A DNA stretch of 64,000 nt from Pseudomonadota bacterium (GTDB taxonomy: Bacteria; Myxococcota_A; Polyangia; Polyangiales; Polyangiaceae). The stretch spans positions 150,108-214,107 of the forward strand of contig JAFAER010000021.1 of NCBI GenBank assembly GCA_023423895.1, written 5' to 3'. Below, piece by piece: positions 51,687-61,742 of this stretch (its first letter is position 1; the number at the start of each line of letters is the position of its first letter). The translations under genes were made by a program, and so were the position numbers. The notes under the pieces were generated by a model. The model made no database searches. It had not been told where the DNA came from and saw only the letters and a program-made list of their open reading frames with translations.

Positions 51687-52514
51687 TCACGCGTAGTCCC
51701 GCCCGAGCGCGCGGAGGATCGTCTTCCGCGCGCGTTCGTGCGCGTTCTGGTCGCCCGCGCGGAACTCTTTCGTCGCGGGGACGGCATCACCGGAACGGCG
51801 CACGAACAGCAGGCGGAAGCCGGGGACGTGCTCGTTCTTGCCGCTCGACCAGAAGAGCGCACGCCCGTACTCGATGACCACGTCATCGATCTCGCGCCAC
51901 GGGATCTCGTGCTTGCGCACGACGACGACCTCACGTTCGCGATCCAGGATGACGCGTACGGGACGGAGCTGGACGAGCTGCTCGCGCACCATCGCGACGG
52001 CGAAGGCGAGCGCCAACAGCCCGAAGACGGACATCAACGTCATCGTGAGGACGCTGGGCCTCAGCCAGATGTCGACGGACGGCGTCGTCCCGCGCTGGAA
52101 GGCCATGAACTCGGAACGCGCTTCCAGCGCGATGCTCGGGTCGATGTGTCCCCATGCGCCCGTCTCGAGCACGATCGTGCTGCGGTGGCTCTCGGGAGTC
52201 GTGAGCAGGCGAACCTCGGCATACTTGCTGCCCTTCGAGCCCGTCCGGACCCTCACGTCGAACGACGCGATTTCGCCGGCGCTGAGCTCCTCGTCGAGCC
52301 AGCGGATGATCCCGTAGCGCCGCACCTGGCAGGTTCCGCCGGCCGAGGTCCCCGCGTCGCGATGGCACGTCACGTGGCTCAGATGGTTGCCGGCGAACGT
52401 GCCGAACGCGATGGCGAGGAGCATCAGCGCGAGGAAGAGAAAGCCGACGCGGACGCGTTTCGACTCGTACTCGACCACGGTGGGAGCCTTGTTCTGATTG
52501 GAGTGGCGGTACAT
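51687..52514 (-). CDS. Membrane protein with two helices
   Basis: 275 residues. One transmembrane helix at about 24-45 and a second at about 160-180 flank a periplasmic domain with two Cys (VTCHRDAG, GTCQVRRYG). The C-terminal cytoplasmic part (about 190-270) is beta-rich, with VILDREREVVVVRKHEIPWREIDDVV, which recalls bacterial PH-like domains. Function unknown. It converges with the CCC lipoprotein and is divergent from add. Confidence 0.75.
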   Translation of the reverse strand: MYRHSNQNKAPTVVEYESKRVRVGFLFLALMLLAIAFGTFAGNHLSHVTCHRDAGTSAGGTCQVRRYGIIRWLDEELSAGEIASFDVRVRTGSKGSKYAEVRLLTTPESHRSTIVLETGAWGHIDPSIALEARSEFMAFQRGTTPSVDIWLRPSVLTMTLMSVFGLLALAFAVAMVREQLVQLRPVRVILDREREVVVVRKHEIPWREIDDVVIEYGRALFWSSGKNEHVPGFRLLFVRRSGDAVPATKEFRAGDQNAHERARKTILRALGRDYA

Positions 52515-52659
52515 GGCTCGGACCTGCGCCCGCCGAGATCATGACACGGAACGGCGGATCGACACTGAGCCGGGGGGACGCGGCGGGACGCGGTCGCTTC
52601 GTCCACGTGAGCGCGGAGCACAGGGTGTCGGTCGAGGTCGTACTGTGATAGGTTCGATC

Positions 52660-53817
52660 ATGGCGTCGACACTTCCTCTCGAGATCATCACGAAGCTCCC
52701 GAAGACGGACCTCCACGTCCACCTGGACGGGTCACTTCGGCTCTCGACCATCCTGGAGCTCGCAGACAAGGGACGCATCGAGCTCCCCGCGCACGACGAG
52801 GACGGCCTGCGAAGGGCCATGAACCTCGGGATGAACTGCGGCTCGCTCGTCGAGTACCTCAAGGCCTTCGACGTGACGCTGCGCGTGCTCCAGACCGCGG
52901 AGTCGCTCACACGCGCTGCCTACGAGCTCGCCGAGGACGCTGCTCGCGAGAACGTCCGCTACATGGAAGTCCGCTACTCGCCGATGCTGCACACCCGGCG
53001 CGGGCTGAAGCTCACCACCGTCGTCGAGGCGGTCCTCGAAGGGCTTCGCGCCGCGCACGACAAGTACGGGATCGAGTCGAACATCATCATCTGCGGGATC
53101 CGGAACGTCTCCGCCGAAAGCTCACTCGAGATGGCGGAGCTCGCGGTCGCGTACAAGAACCGCGGCGTCGTCGGCTTCGATCTCGCCGGTGCCGAGTACG
53201 ACCACCCGGCGAAACATCATCGTGCGGCCTTTCAGCTGGTGCGCGACAACAACATCAACGTCACCATCCACGCCGGCGAGGCTTACGGCCCGGAGTCGAT
53301 CCACCAGGCGATCCACGTCTGCGGCGCGCATCGCATCGGTCACGGCTGTCGCCTCCGTGAGGATGGCGACCTGCTCCACTACGTCAACGACCACCGCATC
53401 AGCCTCGAGTGTTGCCCGTCGTCGAACGTCCAGACGGACGCCATTCGCGATCTCGCGAGCCACCCGATCAAGCTCTACAAGAACCTCGGCCTCCGCGTGA
53501 CCGTCAACACGGACAATCGGCTCGTGACCGACACGACCGTCTCCAAAGAGCTCTGGCTCTGTCACAAGGTGCTCGGCTTCACGATGTCCGACCTGAAGGC
53601 GGTCATCCTCTCGGGATTCAAGAGCGCGTTCCTGCCGTTCCACGTCAAGCAGCAGTACCTGCGTCGCGTGAGCGAAGAGTTGAAGGCTTTCCCTGACGAG
53701 ATGCCCACCACGTCTGCGGGGGCTCCCTCGGTCGCGGCCGCGGCTTCGTCGGAGGCGGCAGTTGCTGCACCGGCAGTGCAGCTCAGTGCCAAGTCGCCGA
53801 GCGCCGGCCAGGCGTAA
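52660..53817 (+). CDS. add: Adenosine deaminase
   Basis: 385 residues from ATG 52660 (an in-frame GTG lies at 52645). The metal-binding motif HVHLDGSLR near the N-terminus, the HAGEAYG site, HRIGHG and the Asp pair region VNTDNRLV are all intact, so it should convert adenosine to inosine in purine salvage. The core (about 10-340) has normal length. An Ala/Ser-rich tail of about 40 residues, unusual for the family, follows. Substrate choice between adenosine and adenine-type compounds cannot be settled by eye. Confidence 0.93.
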   Translation: MASTLPLEIITKLPKTDLHVHLDGSLRLSTILELADKGRIELPAHDEDGLRRAMNLGMNCGSLVEYLKAFDVTLRVLQTAESLTRAAYELAEDAARENVRYMEVRYSPMLHTRRGLKLTTVVEAVLEGLRAAHDKYGIESNIIICGIRNVSAESSLEMAELAVAYKNRGVVGFDLAGAEYDHPAKHHRAAFQLVRDNNINVTIHAGEAYGPESIHQAIHVCGAHRIGHGCRLREDGDLLHYVNDHRISLECCPSSNVQTDAIRDLASHPIKLYKNLGLRVTVNTDNRLVTDTTVSKELWLCHKVLGFTMSDLKAVILSGFKSAFLPFHVKQQYLRRVSEELKAFPDEMPTTSAGAPSVAAAASSEAAVAAPAVQLSAKSPSAGQA

Positions 53818-53918
53818 GGCTCTGCCGTACGGATCGATCGACGAGTGGCCGTCGTGAACCGCGCGCCTCGGCTCGTGACCGCTCGTCGAGATCACGGTCG
53901 CGGCGGTAGCATGGTCGG

Positions 53919-55691
53919 ATGACGGGCGAAGTCGAGCTGTCGAGGGAAGATCTCCTCGTCATCGTCGATGCCATTCGCCAAATGCCGCATACGGTGTCGA
54001 GCGGCGACTACGCCCATCTCGTGACCGCGGCCCTCCAGACCGCGATTCAGGTCACGCAGAGCGACGGCGCCGTCGTCTATCGCCTCGACGGTTCCGGCCA
54101 GACGCTCGTCAAGGCATCGGCCGAGGTCGGGCCGGGCGGCGTCGAGCGTGCCCCTGATCGGGTCGAGGTCGAGGGAACATGGACCGGCGGCACGCTGACG
54201 ACGCTCAAGGCCTCGGCAGCGCACGTCGGCAGCTTTGCACCTGCGACGCGCGACGCGCTCCGCAACGTCGGGATCGTCCACATTGCGACGCTGCCCCTGC
54301 AGGTTCGTGGGCGGGCGACCGGCGCCCTCAACGTGTGGCGGCGCAACGATCGCCCGTACACGCCGCGCGAGCTCCGCATCGGCGAGATCCTCTCCGACCT
54401 CCTCGTCGTCCACTTCGAGAACGCGCGTCTCTTCGCGGAGGCGAGCGCGCGCCTCGACGAGATGGGGATGCTGCTCGAGGTCGCCCGCACCATCACGGCA
54501 ACGCTCTCGCTCGGCGAGCGGCTCGAGGCGTCGGCCGAGGTGCTCGCGCGCATGGTCGATGCTTCGAATGCCTTCGTCCTGTTGCTCGACGACGAGAAGA
54601 AGGCCCTTCGCGGCGTGTCGAGCGCGCGGCCCGAATGGCGTGACTACATCCGGACCGTCACGATCCCCGTCGATGCACCTTCGATCGCGGCGCAGGCCTT
54701 CCGGACAAGGAAGACCGTCGTAATCGAGGACGCCGAGCGTTCGGACGACGTGCAGGTCGAGCTCGTGCGGCGCTTCGCCGAAAAGAGCCTGGTCGCTCTC
54801 CCGCTGCTCGCGGGCGGCGAGCCCATCGGCGCCGTCGTGGTCGACGATACGAGGCGCCCGCGGACCTGGGGATCCTCGGAGGTGGAGCGCGCCGAGCTCA
54901 TCGTGACGCAGGTCGCGACCGCCGTTGCGAACGCTCGACTCTTCGAGGCGGTGAAGCGAAGCTACGAGCGGCTCGCGCATGCGCAGGAGGAGCTCGTGAA
55001 GCGCGAGCGGCTCGCGGCGCTCGGCCAGCTCGCGGCGACGCTGGCCCACGAGGTTCGAAACCCGCTCGGCGTGCTGTTCAACTCGCTCGGGACGCTCGGG
55101 AAGATCATGCCGAAGACCGGCGACGCCGCGGTCCTCTTGAGGATCATGGGGGAGGAGGCGCGCCGGCTCGACAGGCTCGTGCGCGAGCTGCTCGACTTCG
55201 CGCGTCCGGTCACTCCCGCGATGGAGCCGCACTCGCTCGCAGAGATCGTCGATGGAGCCCTGAGAGCGGCGGCCCAGGAGCTCGGTCCGGACTGCGCTCG
55301 CCTTCGATCCGAGGTGCCGCCGGACTTCCCGCGAATGAGCCTCGACCACGCGATGATGCGTCGCGCGCTCGTGAACCTCCTCGTCAACGGTGGACAGGCG
55401 GCGGGGAGCGCGGGGGCGGTCGCCATCCGATCGTCGATCGACACACGCTCGGGGCAGCGGCTCGCCCGGATCGAGGTCTCCGATACGGGACCGGGGATCC
55501 CGCCTGCGATCAGGGAGCGTGTCTTCGAGCCGTTCTTCACGACGAAGGCCACCGGAACCGGGTTGGGGCTCGCGATCGTGAAGAGCATCGTCGAGGCGCA
55601 CGGCGGTCGAATCGAGCTTGCTCCCGGCGAACGAGGCATCGGAACGCGCGTGACATTGCTCCTTCCGTTCGAGACGGAGCACGCGACCTGA
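53919..55691 (+). CDS. Double-GAF sensor histidine kinase
   Basis: 590 residues. GAF1 (about 31-165), GAF2 (about 195-340), a short coiled linker, a dimerisation domain with His377 in TLAHEVRNPLG, and an ATPase domain with Asn490 (LLVNGG), DTGPGIP (522-528), the F box and GTGLGLA (546-552). No membrane helix, so it senses a cytoplasmic signal or a soluble ligand. It is orphan, with no response regulator beside it. The 1402-residue kinase fusion starts 68 bp downstream on the same strand. Confidence 0.95.
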   Translation: MTGEVELSREDLLVIVDAIRQMPHTVSSGDYAHLVTAALQTAIQVTQSDGAVVYRLDGSGQTLVKASAEVGPGGVERAPDRVEVEGTWTGGTLTTLKASAAHVGSFAPATRDALRNVGIVHIATLPLQVRGRATGALNVWRRNDRPYTPRELRIGEILSDLLVVHFENARLFAEASARLDEMGMLLEVARTITATLSLGERLEASAEVLARMVDASNAFVLLLDDEKKALRGVSSARPEWRDYIRTVTIPVDAPSIAAQAFRTRKTVVIEDAERSDDVQVELVRRFAEKSLVALPLLAGGEPIGAVVVDDTRRPRTWGSSEVERAELIVTQVATAVANARLFEAVKRSYERLAHAQEELVKRERLAALGQLAATLAHEVRNPLGVLFNSLGTLGKIMPKTGDAAVLLRIMGEEARRLDRLVRELLDFARPVTPAMEPHSLAEIVDGALRAAAQELGPDCARLRSEVPPDFPRMSLDHAMMRRALVNLLVNGGQAAGSAGAVAIRSSIDTRSGQRLARIEVSDTGPGIPPAIRERVFEPFFTTKATGTGLGLAIVKSIVEAHGGRIELAPGERGIGTRVTLLLPFETEHAT

Positions 55692-55759
55692 CCTTCATCC
55701 GCGCTGCGCGTGGAAGGTGCGCGCGCCTCGGTAGTAGCCTACCCTCCCTGGGGTAGCCG

Positions 55760-58700
55760 ATGCCTCCCATTCACCCGAGCCTCAGCGACGCCGCCCAGGC
55801 CCGCGTGGGCACGCGCATCCGGGGCAAATGGCGCGTAGACAAGCTGCTCGGTGTGGGCGGCATGGGCGCGGTTTATGCCGCGACCCACCGCAACGGCAGC
55901 CGCGTCGCTCTGAAGATCCTTCATCCGCAGCTCTCCATGCTCGGTGACATCCGTGCTCGTTTTGCGCGTGAAGGGTACGTGGCGAACTCGGTCAACCATC
56001 CGGGGGTCGTCCGCGTGCTCGACGACGACGAGACGGAGGACGGAGCAGCCTTCCTCGTCATGGAGCTGCTCGAAGGCGAGACTGCCGACGCCCGGCTTCG
56101 TCGGCTCGGTGGCCGATTGCCGCTGGAGGACATCGCCGTCCTCGGCGACGGGCTGCTCGACGTGCTCGCGGCTGCGCACGCGTCCGGGATCGTCCATCGT
56201 GACGTGAAGCCGGAGAACGTCTTCCTCACGAGGACGTCGCCGAGCGCTCAGGGCCTCGTGAAGGTGCTCGACTTCGGGATCGCGCGCCTACGAGCGTCGA
56301 GCGGGATCGAAGAGGCTCCGGACCCCGCGTCGATGCCTCACTTGCGGACGCGCACGGGGGTGACCATCGGTACGCCGGCCTTCATGCCGCCGGAGCAAGC
56401 CCTGGGGCGCACCGATGACGTCGACGCGTCGAGCGACGTCTGGGCCGTCGGGGCGACGATCTACATGCTCGTCTCGGGGCGGATCGTCCACGACGCGAAG
56501 ACGCACATGGAGGTCGTCATCGCGGCCGCGACCGCGCAGGCGAAGTCGCTCGCTCAGGTCGCGCCCGATGCTCCGAGAGCGCTCGTCGACGTCGTCGATC
56601 GCGCGCTCGCTTTCAAGAAGGAGGACCGCTGGCCCAGCGCCCGAGCGATGCAGAACGCGCTCCGTGCTGCGCTGCCGGTGCGGACCGGAATGCCCACCGG
56701 GGCGGGCGAGTCTTCGTACGTGAGCTCCAACGTCCCGTCTTCGCTCGTGGGCGCCGCCTCGCAGCCGCCGCCCGGCTCGGCCGTCGGCAGTGGCCGCTGG
56801 GCCGAGGAGCGGAAGCTCGCGACCGTGCTCTTCGGCGACATCGTCGGGTTCAGCGCGCTGTCGAACGAGCTCGAGCCCGATGGAGTCCACGAGCTCGCGA
56901 AGGCGTTCTTCGAGCCGCTCTCTCGGGAGATCGAGCGCGAGGGCGGGACGGTCCTCAAGTACATCGGGGACAAGGTGATGGCTGTCTTCGGCGTGCCGCT
57001 CGCGCACGAGGACGACGCGGTTCGAGCGGTCCGTGCGGCCATCGCGATGACGGGGCGCGTCCGCGAGATCGCGCGCGCGCGTGGGCACCTCGACGTCGAC
57101 CTCCGGGTCGGAGTGAACACCGGCCTCGTGATGGTCGGCTCCGTCGGGGGCGGCACCCGCGCTGCGCCCGACATCATGGGCGCGACCGTCAATCTCGCGA
57201 GCCGCATCGAAGAGGCCGCGCAGGCCGGCGAGATTCTCGTCGGCGGACCGACGGAACGCCTCGTCCACGATCACTTCCAGCTCGTGAGCGCGCCGCCGCT
57301 ACCGCTGAAGAGCGGGAGCGAGACGCTCGCCGTTTTCCGGGTCGAAGGCGAACGCGTGGGCGACCCGGTGAGCTCGATGCGCCTCCGCAGCGCGTCGGGT
57401 ACGCCGTTCTTCGCGCGGCATGCGGAGCTCGAGACGTTGCTCCGCCTCTACGACGCCGTGGCGCTGGGCGGGAACGGCGACGGCGGCTCGAGCGCGGGCC
57501 GCGCTCATGGCGAAATGCCGCCGGCGGTCGTCGGAAAGCCGCCCGGATCGAGCCTCCTTCGCGTCGTCGAGATCGTCGGCGAGATGGGGCTCGGCAAGGG
57601 ACATCTCCTCAAGCAGCTGCGCATCGCGCTCGCGGCTCGCGAGACGTCACCGCACATCCTGCATGCCACGCGCGTCCTCGGCGGCGCGCCGCTCGGCTTC
57701 GTCGGAAAGATGCTCCGCGCGCGCTTCGACGTGCGCGTGGACGAATCGCCCGAAGCCGTCCGTGCGCGCGTCGTCGACGCCGTCGCCAAGGCATGGGAGG
57801 TCACGGAGCTGGAGGAAGGCCGCGATGCCGGTCGCCTCCTCGCCGATCTCGTTGCACCGACCCCGGTCGCGCCTCTGCTGGAGACGGAGCTCTCCACCGA
57901 CGCAACGCGGACCGTCAGCGCCTTCGCCGATTGGGTCCGGAAGCTCACGCGCACGCGCCCCGTGGTCATGCTCGTCGAGCAGGTGCAATGGACCGATCAG
58001 GCTGCGGTCGACCTGCTCCAGTTCTTGATCCGATCGCTCCGACGCGAGCGTGTCCTCATCGTCATCTCCGCTCGCCCGGAGCCGTCCGAACAGATCCCGC
58101 ACGTGCTCGTCAGCGCCGCTGGCGCGGAGGTCCGGACGAAGCTCACGCTCGAGCCCTTCAGCGACGAGGTGATGGAGCGGTTCCTCGACGATCTGTTCCG
58201 CCTGGTGCCGAGCTTCCCGCGCGAGATGAAGCGCGAGATCATCCGTCGCGCGGAGGGCAACCCGGAGCTGTGCAAGGAGCTCGTCCGGCTCCTCGTCGAT
58301 CGCGGCGCGCTCTTCGTCGACGACCAGCACGTCCCGATCCGTTGGGACAAGACCCGCTCGGCGAAGCTCGACCTCCCGGACACGGTGCGCGGCGTTCTCC
58401 AGGCGCGCCTCGACGGTCTGCTCCCGGCACAGAAGGACATTCTGAAGGTCGCCTCCATCGTGGGACGTGTCTTCTGGGTCGGCATCCTGAGAGAGCTCCT
58501 CGCGGAGATCTCGAACGACGAGCTCATGACCGCGCTCGATGCGCTTCGTGCACGCGAGCTCGTCAAGGTGCAGCCGACATCGAGTGTCTCGGGTGAGCGC
58601 GAGCTCACCTTCGCGACGCAGGCACTCTGCGACGCCGCCTACGAGCTCGTGCCACGTGCGCAGGCGGCGCTGCTGCATCGCAGGGTCGCCGACTGGCTCT

Positions 58701-59968
58701 CGGCGCGGGGCGAGCTGTGGGAGGGAGGCCACGCGAACCTCGCGCAGCATCTCGAGGCGGCGGGAGAACACCCGCGAGCGCGGAGGCTCTACCTCAACGC
58801 CGCCCGGCACGCGATCAACGTGTGCGCCTACCCGGAGGCCATCGGCTTCTTCGAACGGGTCGCTGCGCTATGGAAGGACGAGACGACCCGCGACGAGCGC
58901 ATCGCCCGCGCGGGCGTTCTCCGCGAGCGCGCCGCGGCGGAGGCTCGAACGGGGCGCTTCGAGGACGCCCTTCGATCGCTCGATGCTGCCGCCGACGACC
59001 TCCGCAGCGCGGGAGTGAACGAGGAGGACGCGGTCCATGGCTGGCTCCTGCTCGAGCGAGGCCTCGTGCTGAAGGAGTACGGCCGCATCGACGAGTCGCT
59101 CGAGCTGCTCGGTCGCGCCGCGGTCGCATGCAAGGCGCATCCCCCGAGCCTCCTCCACATGCGCGTTCACGCGGCCCGCGCCTTCCAGCGATCTTCGCGA
59201 GGCGATCGCGAAGGTGCGAAGCAGGACGTCGACGAAGGCATTCGCATCGGACGTGAGCTCCACGTTCGTGATGCGAGCTGGCATGTGGCGATGGCACGTC
59301 TCGAGGACGCGAGGGGCGCCGTTCATTTCCACTCCGGCGATCTCGCGGGCGCGGAGGAGTCGTTCAAGTCGGCGCTCGAGCTGCGCGAGCTCGCGGGCGA
59401 TAGCCAGGGCATGCCCGACGGGTTCGTGAACCTCGGCGGCGTTGCGTACACGCGCGGGGACTTCGCGGCCGCGGCCGTCTACTACGAGCGAGCGCTCGCC
59501 GCGGCGAAGAAGGCGCGCTGGCTCGCACGCGAAGCCATCGGGCACTCGAACCTGGGGCAGGTGAAGCTCGCGCTCGGCGAGCACGAGGTGGCCGCGAGCG
59601 AGCTCGATCTTGCGTGCCGGCTCGCTGACGAGGGCGGGTACCTCGACGTGCTCGCGGACAGCGCGCGTGCTCTCGCGGAGGTCGAGCTCGCGCGCGGCAA
59701 CGTCGATGCCGCCACGGACCGCGCGCTCGCTGCGATCGAGGCGGCGGAGCGATCCAAGAATGCGACGTTCCTGGCGTTCGCCCATGCGACGGCGATGGAT
59801 GCGTTCCTGGCGAAGCTCCATGCGACCCGGGACAGGGGGGCCTTCGAGCAGGCGAGGTGGCACAAGGAGCAGGCGTGTGCCAGGCTGGGCGCGCTCGGTC
59901 AGAACAACACCGCGGAATCCGTGGCGAAACGTTTTGGCCAGGGAAGCAACGCCACCGTCGACACGTAG
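55760..59968 (+). CDS. Ser/Thr kinase - adenylate cyclase - ATPase - TPR fusion
   Basis: 1402 residues in four blocks. Kinase (about 26-300): GVGGMGAVY 31-39, Lys52, HRDVKPEN 146-153, DFG 171-173; APE is PPE. Class III cyclase (about 350-530): metal Asp360 and Asp404, Lys400 and Asp471 for adenine choice, Asn478 and Arg482 for catalysis, so an adenylate cyclase is expected. NTP-binding ATPase (about 550-900): Walker A GEMGLGKG 607-614. The C-terminus (about 940-1400) is TPR-like. Kinase-ATPase-TPR and cyclase-ATPase-TPR proteins are known separately; joining all four in one chain with every catalytic residue kept is uncommon. No membrane helix is seen. Confidence 0.93.
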   Translation: MPPIHPSLSDAAQARVGTRIRGKWRVDKLLGVGGMGAVYAATHRNGSRVALKILHPQLSMLGDIRARFAREGYVANSVNHPGVVRVLDDDETEDGAAFLVMELLEGETADARLRRLGGRLPLEDIAVLGDGLLDVLAAAHASGIVHRDVKPENVFLTRTSPSAQGLVKVLDFGIARLRASSGIEEAPDPASMPHLRTRTGVTIGTPAFMPPEQALGRTDDVDASSDVWAVGATIYMLVSGRIVHDAKTHMEVVIAAATAQAKSLAQVAPDAPRALVDVVDRALAFKKEDRWPSARAMQNALRAALPVRTGMPTGAGESSYVSSNVPSSLVGAASQPPPGSAVGSGRWAEERKLATVLFGDIVGFSALSNELEPDGVHELAKAFFEPLSREIEREGGTVLKYIGDKVMAVFGVPLAHEDDAVRAVRAAIAMTGRVREIARARGHLDVDLRVGVNTGLVMVGSVGGGTRAAPDIMGATVNLASRIEEAAQAGEILVGGPTERLVHDHFQLVSAPPLPLKSGSETLAVFRVEGERVGDPVSSMRLRSASGTPFFARHAELETLLRLYDAVALGGNGDGGSSAGRAHGEMPPAVVGKPPGSSLLRVVEIVGEMGLGKGHLLKQLRIALAARETSPHILHATRVLGGAPLGFVGKMLRARFDVRVDESPEAVRARVVDAVAKAWEVTELEEGRDAGRLLADLVAPTPVAPLLETELSTDATRTVSAFADWVRKLTRTRPVVMLVEQVQWTDQAAVDLLQFLIRSLRRERVLIVISARPEPSEQIPHVLVSAAGAEVRTKLTLEPFSDEVMERFLDDLFRLVPSFPREMKREIIRRAEGNPELCKELVRLLVDRGALFVDDQHVPIRWDKTRSAKLDLPDTVRGVLQARLDGLLPAQKDILKVASIVGRVFWVGILRELLAEISNDELMTALDALRARELVKVQPTSSVSGERELTFATQALCDAAYELVPRAQAALLHRRVADWLSARGELWEGGHANLAQHLEAAGEHPRARRLYLNAARHAINVCAYPEAIGFFERVAALWKDETTRDERIARAGVLRERAAAEARTGRFEDALRSLDAAADDLRSAGVNEEDAVHGWLLLERGLVLKEYGRIDESLELLGRAAVACKAHPPSLLHMRVHAARAFQRSSRGDREGAKQDVDEGIRIGRELHVRDASWHVAMARLEDARGAVHFHSGDLAGAEESFKSALELRELAGDSQGMPDGFVNLGGVAYTRGDFAAAAVYYERALAAAKKARWLAREAIGHSNLGQVKLALGEHEVAASELDLACRLADEGGYLDVLADSARALAEVELARGNVDAATDRALAAIEAAERSKNATFLAFAHATAMDAFLAKLHATRDRGAFEQARWHKEQACARLGALGQNNTAESVAKRFGQGSNATVDT

Positions 59969-59984
59969 AAGACTGTTGCCCAGC

Positions 59985-61202
59985 ATGTTTTTGTCCGTGT
60001 TTGCGCTCCGTTCGCCCTTCGTCCCTGCCGCTTTCGTCGTCGCGCTCGCGTCGGGTCTTCCCGGCTGCAGCTCGGATGACGACGACGGTGCGTCCCCGCC
60101 CGACGGCGTCACCTGCGCGAGCGTCAGCCGCGCCGACAATGCACAGACCCTCGTCAATGCCGCGGCCAACACCGCTGCGGGCGGCTGTGTCGTCGTCTCG
60201 GGCGCGCTGACCTCGACATCGCCGGTGATCGTCGCCGAGGGTGTGACGCTCGTCGGCGCAAAGGGCACCCGGCCGTCGATCGCGGTCACCGAGGCCGTCG
60301 GGACGAGCGCGATCTATCTCGGCGCGCGGGCGCAGCTCGGCAACCTGGATGTCGTCGCAGCGCCGAAGGTCGGCGTCTCGCTGACGGGCACGGACGTTCG
60401 CATCTTCGACGTCAAGGTGACGGGCGCGAAGAACGCCGGCATCGCCGTCATGCCGGTGAATGACGCGGTGACGGCCACCCTGGAGGACGTCGTCGCGGAG
60501 AAGAACGGCTACGGCGTCTACGCCAACGGCGACGGCGTGACCCTCACGATGAAGGGCGGGCGCATCTCCGAAAACGGCGGCACGTCGCTGTCGGCGGGTG
60601 CGGGCCTCGTGGCGGTCGCGGGAGCCCACGTGACGCTCGACGGCGTCACGATCGAGAAAAACGAGGGCACGGGCGTTCTCCTCGATGGAGCGAAGACGCG
60701 CGCGGTCGTCCGGACCTCCACCGTCGCCGAGAACCGGGAACGTGGGATCTGGGCGCAAGGGCTCCAGGGCACGCTCGACGAGCCGGCCCTCGCCGTCCAC
60801 GATACGCAGGTCTCGAAGAACCGTATCGTCGGAGTGGGCGGGGTCGAGCTGAAAGGCATCATCATCGTCGGCGGCTCCGTGAAGGAGACCGTGGCCTCTC
60901 CGGTCCCCACGAACCTCGCGACGAACGAGCTCGTCGGCGACGGCGTCGGCATCTTCGGCGGGTCGACGGACTTCAAGATCGAGCGGACGAACTTCGCGTC
61001 GAACGAGCGCGCGGCCGGCGTGGTCGACGGCAGCGAGGTCGGCATCATCATCGTCGGTGGCAAGGTCGAGCCGGGTCCGGGCCTGAAGTTCGTCGTCCAG
61101 AACAGCAAGGCGGACGTCCAGATCGCCGACTCCGACAAGAGCGTGCTCGACAAGCCGCTGCCCATCAGCGCCCCGAAAATCCAGACGCCGAACGTCTTCT
61201 GA
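59985..61202 (+). CDS. Right-handed beta-helix lipoprotein
   Basis: 405 residues from ATG 59985. Lipobox LPGC (Cys28), then an Asp-rich spacer. The rest is a run of short strands with recurring Gly, Asn and Val at roughly 22-residue spacing (IEKNEGTGVLLDG, VAENRERGIWAQG, ATNELVGDGVGIFGG), the signature of a right-handed parallel beta-helix like those of polysaccharide-binding or -cleaving proteins. No catalytic residues can be assigned. Its start lies 16 bp after the fusion kinase gene. Confidence 0.85.
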   Translation: MFLSVFALRSPFVPAAFVVALASGLPGCSSDDDDGASPPDGVTCASVSRADNAQTLVNAAANTAAGGCVVVSGALTSTSPVIVAEGVTLVGAKGTRPSIAVTEAVGTSAIYLGARAQLGNLDVVAAPKVGVSLTGTDVRIFDVKVTGAKNAGIAVMPVNDAVTATLEDVVAEKNGYGVYANGDGVTLTMKGGRISENGGTSLSAGAGLVAVAGAHVTLDGVTIEKNEGTGVLLDGAKTRAVVRTSTVAENRERGIWAQGLQGTLDEPALAVHDTQVSKNRIVGVGGVELKGIIIVGGSVKETVASPVPTNLATNELVGDGVGIFGGSTDFKIERTNFASNERAAGVVDGSEVGIIIVGGKVEPGPGLKFVVQNSKADVQIADSDKSVLDKPLPISAPKIQTPNVF

Positions 61203-61485
61203 GCTCGACGTGACGCCTCCTCGAAGCGAGGCGAGCCGTCGACCGTAGCCGCGGGATGTACGGTCGCGGCCGACCTTTGGCCGCTGAGATCGAGGCTGCG
61301 CATGAGGCGGCGGCGCCCGTCCGTCCGTCTGGCGTTCGCCCCGCCCAGCCTCGCCCTGCCGCCCCGGCGCCGCGCTGGTCGCGAGCGGCCGAGATGGCTG
61401 CCGCGGAGCGCTGCAGCGGAGCGCGGGCGCTCTGCTGCAGGACCCGAACGGCCGCAGGCAGTGGTGAACGCGGCCTGTCGATCCG
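61203..61485. other. Gene-free stretch before the ABC operon
   Basis: No coding pattern is seen. GC-rich short repeats of little structure precede a clear promoter at 61486. With the leader up to 61742 the gap totals 540 bp. Confidence 0.6.
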
Positions 61486-61514
61486 TTGACAGCCCACTCT
61501 TGACGATTAGGATG
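61486..61514 (+). promoter_or_regulatory. Sigma-70-type promoter of the ABC operon
   Basis: TTGACA (61486-61491), 17-bp spacer, TAGGAT (61509-61514). It is the best consensus match noticed in the window. It leaves a leader of about 220 nt before the ATPase gene, including a small hairpin (TCCACG-TCTTTT-CGTGGA). Confidence 0.7.
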
Positions 61515-61742
61515 CGCCTCCGAGGGACTCCACGTCTTTTCGTGGAATCTTGCGGCGTTCAGGGGGCCGTCTCACGGCACCTGGTCGACGGGATGTTGGG
61601 TCTGGGGAAGAAATCCGGTAGGAGACTCGTTCCGCGCGTGGCGGACGGGTGCAGCTCTAGCCCGCGGCCTCTGGCTCTCTCGGTTCGATAAAGTGCGCGT
61701 CCGCACATCTCCAATAGCGGAGAGGCGGGCGACGGAGGATGG

